A stretch of DNA of 64,000 bases, taken from Planctomycetales bacterium 10988 (GTDB lineage: Bacteria; Planctomycetota; Planctomycetia; Pirellulales; Pb10988). A program made the position numbers and the translations under genes. Location of the stretch: the NCBI GenBank assembly GCA_009664345.1, contig CP043547.1, positions 6,352,709-6,416,708 of the forward strand. The letters are read 5' to 3'. Of the stretch, positions 7,719 through 16,114 are shown in pieces; the stretch's first letter is position 1, and each line of letters starts with the position of its first letter. The notes under the pieces are model-generated. The model saw nothing but the letters and a program-made list of their open reading frames with translations, did no database searches and was not told the DNA's origin.

Positions 7719-9614
7719 ATGGACACGACTCCGCACGAGCGATGGAAACGGACCTCCCCCCAAGGACGCTGGCATTGGCTGGGAGTCTCCCTGATGGGCC
7801 TCGTTGCTGCCGGGTGTTGGCAACACGCGCAACAAATCACGACCCCGGCTCCGGTTCCATATCCACATTTTGCCACCAAACCGGTTACGCCGGTTGCCGT
7901 TGTGCCTCAAGAAATTGCTCCTACCGAAGCTCCCCGAACGGCGGCTCCTCAATCCGCCCGTCGTCAAACAGAGAAACAAACGGTCTCTCCGAGCGAAGTG
8001 AATACGCCTCGTTTGGCAATCGAAACCCCTGCGGTGAAGCCAACGCCTCATCAACCGGTCTCGTCTGATCTGGAAGAATTAAAGATCGAACTTGCCCAGC
8101 AACCAACTCCAGCTCCGGCTGCCCCGACTCCGGCAGAACCGAGACTCGCCGAGCCAACGCCAGCGGAACCTACCCCAGCGATGCCAACCCCGGCGGAACC
8201 GACTCCGGTCCAGGCGACTCCTCCGAAAACAGCCGGTATTGCCTCTTTCCAAGTTCAGGCGGAGTCCATTGAGAAATGGGAAAAGCCCGCTCTTACACTG
8301 GTTTTCACAGGGGATCAACATGGCTACATCGAGCCGTGTGGTTGCTCGGGACTCGAAAACAAAAAAGGAGGACTGGCGCGGAGGTATTCTTTCTTAGATA
8401 CACTCCGTGCGAAAGATTGGAGCATTGTCCCTTGCGATCTCGGCGGACAAGTCAAACGAAATGGCCCTCAAGCCGTGATGAAATTTCATCAAACGATCGA
8501 AGGGCTGGCGAAAATGGAATACGCCGCGATTGCCCTTGGGGAGTCTGATCTTCTTCTGCCTGCCGGTGACTTGGTAAGCAATGTCGTTGAATCCAAAAAC
8601 CACTTTTGTAGTGCGAATGCCAGCCTGTTTGGGAAAGATGCGGGGCTGACTCCTCGCTATCGGATCGTTGAGCAACAAGGCTACAAGATCGGGATTACTT
8701 CGGTTGTCCTCTCGGAAAATCGTACGCTTTCTTCCAGTACGGAGATCGAACTTCAACCCGCTCGCGAAGCACTGCGTGAAATCCTTCCTGAACTGAAATC
8801 CAAAGCAAATTACCTTGTTTTACTTGTAAACGGTTCAAAAACCGAAGCGATTCAACTATCTCAAGAATTTGGCGAATTTCATATTGTCGTCACGAAGGCC
8901 GATGCCGCGGAGCCGCCTGCTAGCCCTTCAAAAGTTCCTCAGCAAAACACCTTGTTGATCGAGCTTGGTCACAAAGCAATGCACGCGATTGCGATCGGGT
9001 TGCCCCAGTCGCCTGAGGAAGTTTGGAAGTACGCAAAAGTTCAGCTCGATAATCACTTCGGCGAAGCAGACCCCATGAAAGTTTTACTGGCCAATTATCA
9101 GGATCAATTAAAAACCTTGGGACTTGAGGGCTTAGGCATTCGTCCACGTCCTCATCCATCCGGAAGAACGTTTGTAGGCTCCGGCACTTGCGGCGAATGC
9201 CACACGACAGCCCATGCCATTTGGGACGGGACCCCGCATGCCCACGCTTTGGAAACCTTAGTAGAATTGGAAATCCCCCGGCATTATGACCCGGAATGTC
9301 TCAGTTGCCATGTCGTCGGCTGGGAACCACAACGCTATCTTCCTTTCCAAAGTGGATATCTGGGCGTGCAGAAAACCCCGAACCTTCATGACAATGGTTG
9401 CGAAAACTGTCATGGTCCCGGATCGGAACACGTCGCGGCGGAATACGGCGAAGTAGATTTAACCGAAGATGCCATTCAAGCTCGGCGGATGGCAATGAGG
9501 GTTACGAAAGAACAGTCGAAGCAAACTTGCCTGGAATGTCATGATATCGACAATAGCCCCGATTTTGACTTCGACGAATATTGGCCCCAAGTGGAACATA
9601 TTGGAAAGTATTAA
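7719..9614 (+). CDS. Lipoprotein tetraheme cytochrome c with degenerate metallophosphatase-like domain
   Basis: A 631-residue protein. The N-terminus has a basic stretch, a hydrophobic core and a lipobox (LVAAGC, Cys33), so it is a predicted lipoprotein. Residues ~60-175 form a Pro/Ala/Thr-rich linker with PTPAEP repeats. Residues ~195-470 resemble the UshA/5'-nucleotidase metallophosphatase fold: GDQHGYIEPCGCS, GGLARR, then ALGESDLL where the family normally has GN-H-[ED]. The catalytic His is therefore absent. The C-terminal part matches cytochrome c554-like domains with four CxxCH sites at C491, C527, C561 and C604. It probably transfers electrons at the membrane surface. The substrate and any residual phosphatase activity are unknown. 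It is followed by a second multiheme cytochrome in the same direction. Confidence 0.88.
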   Translation: MDTTPHERWKRTSPQGRWHWLGVSLMGLVAAGCWQHAQQITTPAPVPYPHFATKPVTPVAVVPQEIAPTEAPRTAAPQSARRQTEKQTVSPSEVNTPRLAIETPAVKPTPHQPVSSDLEELKIELAQQPTPAPAAPTPAEPRLAEPTPAEPTPAMPTPAEPTPVQATPPKTAGIASFQVQAESIEKWEKPALTLVFTGDQHGYIEPCGCSGLENKKGGLARRYSFLDTLRAKDWSIVPCDLGGQVKRNGPQAVMKFHQTIEGLAKMEYAAIALGESDLLLPAGDLVSNVVESKNHFCSANASLFGKDAGLTPRYRIVEQQGYKIGITSVVLSENRTLSSSTEIELQPAREALREILPELKSKANYLVLLVNGSKTEAIQLSQEFGEFHIVVTKADAAEPPASPSKVPQQNTLLIELGHKAMHAIAIGLPQSPEEVWKYAKVQLDNHFGEADPMKVLLANYQDQLKTLGLEGLGIRPRPHPSGRTFVGSGTCGECHTTAHAIWDGTPHAHALETLVELEIPRHYDPECLSCHVVGWEPQRYLPFQSGYLGVQKTPNLHDNGCENCHGPGSEHVAAEYGEVDLTEDAIQARRMAMRVTKEQSKQTCLECHDIDNSPDFDFDEYWPQVEHIGKY

Positions 9615-9776
9615 TCCTCGTCGCTGCTGAGTGCCGTTGGATTGAAGTAGCATTTAATTAATCTGGGCAATTTGGCCACACTTTGATATTCTCTCAAGTT
9701 ACAAGTGGATTCATTCCGATTTTTAAGAAAAGCGCACGACTTTTCCACTTCTCCCTTTGTGCCTGAGAGTCAACCG

Positions 9777-11813
9777 ATGCAGAAATGGATTTCCGCAGGG
9801 CGTCCCCTTCTCGACAGAATTCTGCGAATACGCCGACTGATCGGCCAACTCGATGCCGTGACGCTCGGGATGTTCGTGGTCGTCCTGGTTGCCGCTTCCC
9901 TTCTTTATTTGTTCGCTCCTCCCGAAAGCCGCCCGGTTCAGGCAACTCCGCCCTTGGTTCAGCATGCCCCTTTTCCTTTGGACCCGGATTGGCCTGCGGT
10001 TCGATTGATCTTGGATCAAAAATGTTTGGCTTGCCATCGCCCTGATAGCGACCGAACGGATTTCAGCTCCTTTCAAAGCCTACGAGCAGCGAATATGGAT
10101 GGGGAACCGCTGATCATTGCAGGGAATGCGGAAGATTCGCTCCTCTTTCAATATGTTGATTGGAATCACGCTTTTGCTGCGGACTGCGATTCCTCGGATG
10201 AGCCGTATATGCCGCCGAAGGAATGGGATTGGTTAACGGGAGGACAACTCGAAACCTTACGGCGTTGGATCGATCGCGGTGCTCATGAATATCAGCCCGT
10301 CTCCGGTCCCTTGCCGAGTAAGCGACGGCTCTCCGAAATGGATTTCCCCTCTGCAAAAACCTGTGGAAGTTGCCATCCCAAGCAATATGAAGAATGGTCT
10401 CGCTCGATGCACCATTATGCCCAGCATAGTCCGGTCTTCGAGGCATTTACCTTAACATTGATCGAGCGTACCGGCGGAACGATCGGAACTTTTTGCACAC
10501 GCTGTCATACCCCGATCGGGATCGCCCTGGGAGAAACGGCTTCGACCCGAAATGTTCACCGTTCTCAGATTTCAATGGAAGGCGTAAGTTGCGTTGTTTG
10601 CCATCGGCCCGCAGGCGAAACTTACAAATCCAGCGGTCGCGTGGCAATCCTTGCCGGGGGAACACTGGATCAATGTGTTTACGGACCTTTTGATCATTCC
10701 GTTAGTGAAGAACTCTCTACTCACCCATCCAAGGGAAGTGCTGCTCTGAAAAGTTCTGCCTTTTGTGGAAGTTGCCACGATGTGACCAATCCGCAAGGGG
10801 TTCGATTAGAAGAAGCTTTCAGCGAATGGCAAAACAGCCCCGCCGCGAAGGACGGGATCACTTGTCAGAATTGTCACATGGGACCTGTCCAAGGAAAGCC
10901 GATTCCTGATCATCAGCGACCTTTAGGCCGAGCCGCAGTTGTGCCTGGGGTTGATCCTTCTCGGATTCCACTCCGTCGGCTTTCGGATCATACGTTCGCC
11001 GGTCCGGATTATTCATTGCTGCCCGATACCGAGTTTCCGGAAAAATTGGACTGGATGTATGAGCAAGATTATTCTTGTCCAGAATGTTTAAATCCGCATC
11101 AACAAAAGACATTACATGAGTTGCGACAGAAAAACCGTTGGCAACTGCAAACGGCGGACAGTAAACGCTATGAACTGTTAAAAAATGCCGCTGAGATTAA
11201 AGTGACCCATCCTCGACAAGCTGCCTGTGGAGAAAAGATCAAGCTAGACGTGTGTGTACAAAGCAAAGTGGCCGGACACAATCTGCCAACGGGCTTTACC
11301 GCGGAACGTCAGATTTGGTTGGAAGTCATTGTCCGTGATCCGAGTGGAAAGATTATCTTTAACTCTGGAGATGTCGACCCTGAAGGGGATTTAAGGGATG
11401 AACATAGTTACTATGTCGAGATTGGAAAACTGCCGGCGGATCGACATTTATTTAATTTACAAAGTAAGTTTGTTGCATTGACTTTTCGAGGTACGGAAAG
11501 AAGTTTAATTATTCCAGTCAATCGACATTTAGCTCCTTTAAATGTTGTTCGACCTTCCACGGAGTTATCGGCTTCGTTTGGAAGACCACGAGGTTTTCGT
11601 GTGGCCAAGGCGAGCATTCCACCCTTGAGTTCGCGGTCGAAAGCTTACCCCGTTGTTTTTCATCAGCCGGGTCCCCACCATCTTTCAGTCCGTTTAAACT
11701 TCCGTCATTTGCCACCTGCTTTGTTTGAACATATTGGCTTACCGCATTTAAAACATTTGGTCGAAACGGTCGTTATGGATGAGTATCAACAAGTTATACA
11801 GGTTATGCCATAG
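9777..11813 (+). CDS. Membrane-anchored hexaheme cytochrome c (PSCyt1-like and c554-like)
   Basis: A 678-residue protein from the ATG at 9777; a GTG at 9705 would add 24 residues. One transmembrane segment (VTLGMFVVVLVAASLLYLF) anchors it near the N-terminus. Six CxxCH sites lie at C83, C196, C240, C272, C330 and C363. The first, followed by a segment on storing and ordering by LRRWIDRGA, resembles the planctomycete-type PSCyt1 domain; the other five lie in a cytochrome c554/NrfB-like region. The C-terminal ~280 residues lack hemes and look like beta-sandwich. Together with the preceding tetraheme lipoprotein and the following barrel it makes a plausible electron-transfer chain across the envelope. 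Electron donor and acceptor are unknown. The gap to the upstream gene is 162 bp. Confidence 0.88.
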   Translation: MQKWISAGRPLLDRILRIRRLIGQLDAVTLGMFVVVLVAASLLYLFAPPESRPVQATPPLVQHAPFPLDPDWPAVRLILDQKCLACHRPDSDRTDFSSFQSLRAANMDGEPLIIAGNAEDSLLFQYVDWNHAFAADCDSSDEPYMPPKEWDWLTGGQLETLRRWIDRGAHEYQPVSGPLPSKRRLSEMDFPSAKTCGSCHPKQYEEWSRSMHHYAQHSPVFEAFTLTLIERTGGTIGTFCTRCHTPIGIALGETASTRNVHRSQISMEGVSCVVCHRPAGETYKSSGRVAILAGGTLDQCVYGPFDHSVSEELSTHPSKGSAALKSSAFCGSCHDVTNPQGVRLEEAFSEWQNSPAAKDGITCQNCHMGPVQGKPIPDHQRPLGRAAVVPGVDPSRIPLRRLSDHTFAGPDYSLLPDTEFPEKLDWMYEQDYSCPECLNPHQQKTLHELRQKNRWQLQTADSKRYELLKNAAEIKVTHPRQAACGEKIKLDVCVQSKVAGHNLPTGFTAERQIWLEVIVRDPSGKIIFNSGDVDPEGDLRDEHSYYVEIGKLPADRHLFNLQSKFVALTFRGTERSLIIPVNRHLAPLNVVRPSTELSASFGRPRGFRVAKASIPPLSSRSKAYPVVFHQPGPHHLSVRLNFRHLPPALFEHIGLPHLKHLVETVVMDEYQQVIQVMP

Positions 11814-12004
11814 CCGACTCGTTCTTTATTGTATTTTTTTCTATTCATGAAAAAGACAAGTGAATCTCCAGCTTCCATAATAAGGACATAATAAAAGAGA
11901 TCATCATCTTTCCTAACAAACCTTCCTATTTCAATCAAAGTCGCTTTTATTATTTCATTTTGAAAAGGACTTTGTTCACCACTCACTGCACTGTATAACC
12001 GTAG

Positions 12005-13609
12005 ATGACGCTACCTGCTTGGTTCTGTCGATTTTTCTTGCAAAAGACCTTGATTTTTGGGGTCTTTTGGGGAACTGCGTCGATTCAGTTCGCTGCTGAG
12101 CCGGTAGAAATTTTATCGATTCCCCCTCAACCTGTGGAAGAACTCCCATTCTCAGAGGAGTTAACGAGTGAACCGCCTTGGAAGTCAATGGTCGTTCCTC
12201 CGCTTGAAGAGGAATTATACAATCATGGGGGGACGCATCTCTATCGACCCTTTGAATGCCACCCTTTTGAATATCATGAAAGTGTCAGAAATCATTCGCA
12301 TCCTTCTTGCAAATCTAACACTTGTGATATTTGTAGTGATCATTCTAGTCATTCAAAGTGTTTAAGACTGCCCGAGTGGTTTAAAGAACAGCAACCTTTC
12401 ACAGGTAAAGTTCCTTTTTTGGGTTCGGGGCCGATTTGTTTATCTGAACTTCATTGGCCGGGAAAGTATGGCTTCCATTGGGAACCACGTTTTGTCGGAT
12501 CAGGAAGCTATCAACTTTTTGGGCTCGCCTTTGAAGATGGTGATCAACGAACCGATGGCATTGGGCATCAATTATTGGTCGATTTAGACCTTCAGTTGAC
12601 AGGGACTGAGCGTGCTCATGTCCAGTTTCGCCCTTTAGGAAAAGAGAATAGTGGCGGGTCACTTTATCAATTGAATGACCCTGAAGGTTATAATGATAAT
12701 TCGACACTCATTCCTGATCGCTATTGGATTGAAGGCGAACTTTTTAGTCTTGCTAAAGGCTTGGGCATGGACCCTTTTGCCGTCCGAGATATCAACGGCG
12801 TGATCGGTAAATTTCCCATGTTTCTACATAATGGATATTTATTGAATGATGATCTTACAGGGCTCATCCTTAGCAAGAATAATTGGTACGCCCCGCCGCT
12901 GAGTAATTTAAATGCCCAATTCTTTTATGCCTTTGATGATGTGGATGCTTATCAAGATTCAAGTGCGGATTTGGTCGGCACGCATCTTTCGGCTGATTAT
13001 CAAGGGGACTTCATCGAGGCAACGTATGCGTATGTTTCCAATCAAGACCGCGGCGGGCTTGATCGGCAATACGCCGCACTGAGCTATACCAAGTTTGTTG
13101 GTCGTTGGACTTTTGCCGGTCGAGGAATGTTTCAGTGGGGAGAACGTCAAGGCAATGGGGCCGGCCAGCTTTTTGTCTTGGAATCCAACTTCACCCAGGT
13201 GCTGACCTGTGGGTGTCTTTATCAACTCGGGGTGAAGAAAACCGTTACGTATTGTAATGGTTTTGTTGCGACGGAAGGTTGGGATTCCATTAGTGGTGGG
13301 AATTTTGATCGACTGCGAAGTGCTTTGGAAGTAAACCCTTTGATCCGACTGTCTCGCCAGCGGAATCCGGATGACACCGCAGGAGTTGTTTTGGGAAGCC
13401 AGTTATTCCGGCATCATAAAGATGAATCGATCATTCCTGAATTTGTATATGAAAGCCCACAAGGCGATTCGGTCTTTGGGTTAGGACTTCGCTACTTTCG
13501 GAAGCTTAGCCCTCAATGTTTCTTGGAGTTGAGAGGTGTGAAGACCTTTTCAGAAGAGACAGACTATCGCCGTGAAGGGGCCTTTACCGGGCTAAGCTAT
13601 CTTTTTTAA
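12005..13609 (+). CDS. Predicted outer-membrane beta-barrel (porin-like) protein
   Basis: A 534-residue protein. The first ~31 residues form a signal peptide (KTLIFGVFWGTASIQFAA). After a Pro/Glu-rich segment comes a short Cys/His-rich stretch (residues ~99-120: four Cys and several His). From about residue 130 to the end the sequence alternates polar and hydrophobic residues with many aromatic positions (GKYGFHWEPRFVGSG, SLYQLNDPEGY) and ends in a Phe (GLSYLF), as in many outer-membrane barrels. I recognise no named family; planctomycetes encode large sets of such porin-like proteins. The ribosome-binding site before the ATG at 12005 is poor. Its position after two multiheme cytochromes suggests a porin-cytochrome conduit, which is inference. 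Confidence 0.75.
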   Translation: MTLPAWFCRFFLQKTLIFGVFWGTASIQFAAEPVEILSIPPQPVEELPFSEELTSEPPWKSMVVPPLEEELYNHGGTHLYRPFECHPFEYHESVRNHSHPSCKSNTCDICSDHSSHSKCLRLPEWFKEQQPFTGKVPFLGSGPICLSELHWPGKYGFHWEPRFVGSGSYQLFGLAFEDGDQRTDGIGHQLLVDLDLQLTGTERAHVQFRPLGKENSGGSLYQLNDPEGYNDNSTLIPDRYWIEGELFSLAKGLGMDPFAVRDINGVIGKFPMFLHNGYLLNDDLTGLILSKNNWYAPPLSNLNAQFFYAFDDVDAYQDSSADLVGTHLSADYQGDFIEATYAYVSNQDRGGLDRQYAALSYTKFVGRWTFAGRGMFQWGERQGNGAGQLFVLESNFTQVLTCGCLYQLGVKKTVTYCNGFVATEGWDSISGGNFDRLRSALEVNPLIRLSRQRNPDDTAGVVLGSQLFRHHKDESIIPEFVYESPQGDSVFGLGLRYFRKLSPQCFLELRGVKTFSEETDYRREGAFTGLSYLF

Positions 13610-13634
13610 ATTTCTGCACAGCGGTGAAATGTCT

Positions 13635-14861
13635 TTATTTTGTTTCTCTAGGGAATTCACCAAACGGGGCTTCCCAATCTAGGCTGAAGCGAAGTTTCTC
13701 AACCTGCTGGCGTTTGGGGGCTACGAGGGTCACATTCGAGACCTCCCCGTGTGCGGTATCCGTGAAAACGGAGCGATCCGCTTGAGAACGCCCATTTTGC
13801 GAATGAGCCCCTTCTTGTAAGGTACTTGTCCCTGCCTTTTCAAGCCAATCTTCAAGGTGTTTGGCAACCTCTTCGGCATTCGAATATCGCTGCGCGGGTC
13901 GTTTCGCCATAAGTTTGCGACAGACCTTGACGATCTCCGGTGGAATATCAGGACGGTGCTGTTCCAGTGCAGGAGGCTCATGCAATTGGTGCATCAGCAA
14001 TCGTTGTGCAGGGATCGTTGCTTCGAACGGAACCTTGCCGGTCAGCAGGAAATACATAGTACAGCCGAGGCTATAAAGGTCCGCTCGCCCGTCAATACGG
14101 TGAGGATCGAGAGCTTGTTCCGGAGAAAGAAAGTCTAAGGTTCCCAGCATCCGACCATCGCCAGAGAGAGTTAAGGATTCCCCATCTGGGAGGAAAAGAC
14201 GAACCACGCCTAGGTCGCTGATCTTGACGACTCCTTGCTTGTTCATCAACAAGTTCGCAGGTTTGATATCTCGATGGACAAGGCCGTGCTGATGAATATG
14301 TCCCAAACCTCGCGCACTTTGGGCGATTACATGGGCGGCCTTCCGGTAAGACAGCGGGCCTTGTTTTCCGACAATTCGATTGAGATCGGACCCATTGACG
14401 AATTCCATGGCCATATAATGCATGTTCCCATGCTCACCCGAGTCGTAGGCTCGGACAATATGGGGATGTTTCAACGAGCGATGAGCGTCGGATTCATGCT
14501 GGAAACGCTGGAGCACGGTTTCATTGGAAGCCTGCGAGGGGATCATGATCTTGAGCGCGACGACTCGATCTAATTTTCGATGCTTCGCAAGATAGACATG
14601 ACTCATTCCGCCCCGACCGAGGGAACGCAACAGAGTATAAGAACCGACATGAAACCCACTGAATCCCCGCAAGAGATAGAGATGTTGCCAAGAGGTCAGG
14701 CGACGGGCTCGAATTAAGTGACGTCCAAGCGTATCGGCGCTAACTTCCTTTCCCAAGGAATGCTCTTGTAAGTCAGAAACGATTTCGTCGAGTTGTTGAG
14801 CGGAGATGAGCCGGCTTTGCAGGAGGAAGCGACGATAGTCTGTCAGCGTCATCGTAGTCAT
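13635..14861 (-). CDS. Soluble Ser/Thr protein kinase
   Basis: A 408-residue Hanks-type kinase from the ATG at 14861. Residues 1-74 form the short helical extension ending TSWQHLYLLRG-x-[FL] that often precedes planctomycete kinases. The catalytic domain (about 76-345) has LGRGGMSHVYLA, the ATP-anchoring K104 (ALKIM), HRDIKPAN with D198 and N203, DLG at 216-218 in place of DFG, and the SPEQ activation segment. All catalytic residues are present, so it should be active. There is no transmembrane segment or sensor domain after the kinase; the tail is short and polar, so it is cytosolic. It lies 50 bp downstream of an uncharacterised gene in the same direction, a likely partner or regulator. Confidence 0.95.
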   Translation of the reverse strand: MTTMTLTDYRRFLLQSRLISAQQLDEIVSDLQEHSLGKEVSADTLGRHLIRARRLTSWQHLYLLRGFSGFHVGSYTLLRSLGRGGMSHVYLAKHRKLDRVVALKIMIPSQASNETVLQRFQHESDAHRSLKHPHIVRAYDSGEHGNMHYMAMEFVNGSDLNRIVGKQGPLSYRKAAHVIAQSARGLGHIHQHGLVHRDIKPANLLMNKQGVVKISDLGVVRLFLPDGESLTLSGDGRMLGTLDFLSPEQALDPHRIDGRADLYSLGCTMYFLLTGKVPFEATIPAQRLLMHQLHEPPALEQHRPDIPPEIVKVCRKLMAKRPAQRYSNAEEVAKHLEDWLEKAGTSTLQEGAHSQNGRSQADRSVFTDTAHGEVSNVTLVAPKRQQVEKLRFSLDWEAPFGEFPRETK

Positions 14862-14911
14862 GATCGCATTCCTTTTAGATCGATTAAGATCATATCCTAT
14901 TAGCAGTCATG

Positions 14912-15772
14912 TCAGTTTGGGAGAGGAAGAATTTGTGCTAATAAAGAAGTTAACTGTTCGCGATAGTTTAAGCGGATAAGAAGTACACGATAGGTTCCGT
15001 CGAGAACAACCCAAGACCAGTCTTCATAAGGATTACTCAGAGTAATGAACCGAGGTTTCATTTCTGAAGCAATTAATCCATCATGAAAGACGGTTCTCCG
15101 AACGGAATTGCACAGGTCATGAACCTCGGAGAGACTGAGATGCCCTAGTCTTCGACAGCGAACCGGAGTCGGCAGCCGCGAAGGTTCCTCCGTGCGGATG
15201 AAAAGGATTGCCCCTTCAACGTGATCGAGAAATTCTTCATAAATCGTAAGGGGAAGGTCTTCAGGGAGAGTATCCCATCGTTTGCTTACGGCCAGAAGAA
15301 GTTCAAAGTAACTAAAGGTCATCTTTTCGTCGTACTGAGTGGATAATTCCTCAGATTGACAAGTCAGAGGCTCATTTTTGCAAGCGGAAATCAGCGAAAT
15401 CGCATAAGCCGCCGCTTGTTGCAATAAGGCTGCTCTTATCCATTCATATTCTACGATTCCTTGATTGACCAACCATTCGCCAAGTGGGAGATTCGCCGCC
15501 CTAGCATGTTGAACCTCTTCACTGAGTTGGTGCTGAAAGGTTTTGTTTACAAATTGAGGATGAAGTTCCGCTAGAAATTGGCCAAGCAACCCTTTAGAAG
15601 AAAGAGAATGTAACCAGCAGATTCGATCATCCTGAAGCGCGATGGTCCCTATTTGACAGCCATTCTCTTGATGAATCTGAATCGTCTGGGTTCCCCCTAA
15701 GGATTCAACAAGACGTAATAAGCTGAACAATGGATTAATCGTTCGAATAGAATCCAATGAAATAGTAGACAT
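14912..15772 (-). CDS. Protein of unknown function, possibly DUF4388/PATAN-like N-terminus
   Basis: A 286-residue cytosolic protein from the ATG at 15772, with no signal or membrane segment. The first ~60 residues (SLLRLVESLGGTQTIQIHQ, then IGTIALQDDRICWLHS) resemble the beta-rich DUF4388/PATAN module that accompanies bacterial signalling and small-GTPase systems. Residues 60-150 are helical. The C-terminal ~70 residues (EVHDLCNSVRRTVFHDGLI and following) could be roadblock-like, which is a weak guess. It sits immediately upstream of a Ser/Thr kinase on the same strand with a 50-bp gap, so the two are probably co-transcribed. I cannot assign a function. Confidence 0.8.
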   Translation of the reverse strand: MSTISLDSIRTINPLFSLLRLVESLGGTQTIQIHQENGCQIGTIALQDDRICWLHSLSSKGLLGQFLAELHPQFVNKTFQHQLSEEVQHARAANLPLGEWLVNQGIVEYEWIRAALLQQAAAYAISLISACKNEPLTCQSEELSTQYDEKMTFSYFELLLAVSKRWDTLPEDLPLTIYEEFLDHVEGAILFIRTEEPSRLPTPVRCRRLGHLSLSEVHDLCNSVRRTVFHDGLIASEMKPRFITLSNPYEDWSWVVLDGTYRVLLIRLNYREQLTSLLAQILPLPN

Positions 15773-16114
15773 CCATCAATCCGGTCTGAAAGACCGTTGA
15801 CTCGAATAGAAACGAATTTAGAACGTGAATAAATAGATCGGCCGGAAGGTGCTGCCTGAAACGAGCCTTCACAATTGCCGTAAGTTCACATGAAAATGAG
15901 AATTAGAAAAGTTACCCTTCTATCCTAATCTCTGCTCTTGGAGAAAGTCAACTATTTTTCTTAAAATATTCGGGTCGCGAAAAAAGCAAACTAGACTTCT
16001 ATTTATCTAAAAAATATAGACTTTTAAGTAGAGCACTTCATTAACATAGCTAGATACTAGCCTTTAAGCAAGACTTTTCTAAATAAATTAGAAAAGAACG
16101 TGAAAAGGACGAAA
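15773..16114. other. AT-rich intergenic region with an AT-rich hairpin
   Basis: About 340 bp of AT-rich sequence between the unknown protein gene and the metallophosphoesterase gene. No coding potential was seen. Near its right end, 16074-16096 forms a 9-bp stem (CTTTTCTAA and its complement) with a 5-base loop, just after the metallophosphoesterase stop codon on the minus strand. It is almost all A-T and lacks a good U-tract, so a terminator role is uncertain. Confidence 0.45.

Noticed and set aside
8095-8220. Pro-Thr-Ala repeats as a DNA tandem repeat element
   Set aside because: They encode an in-frame Pro-rich linker of the tetraheme lipoprotein. Codons vary among copies, so this is a protein-level repeat, not a mobile or satellite element.
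11888-11953. Inverted repeat before the porin-like gene
   Set aside because: ATAATAAAAG and its complement are 46 bases apart and entirely A/T-rich apart from one G/C. In an AT-rich gap this is likely chance.
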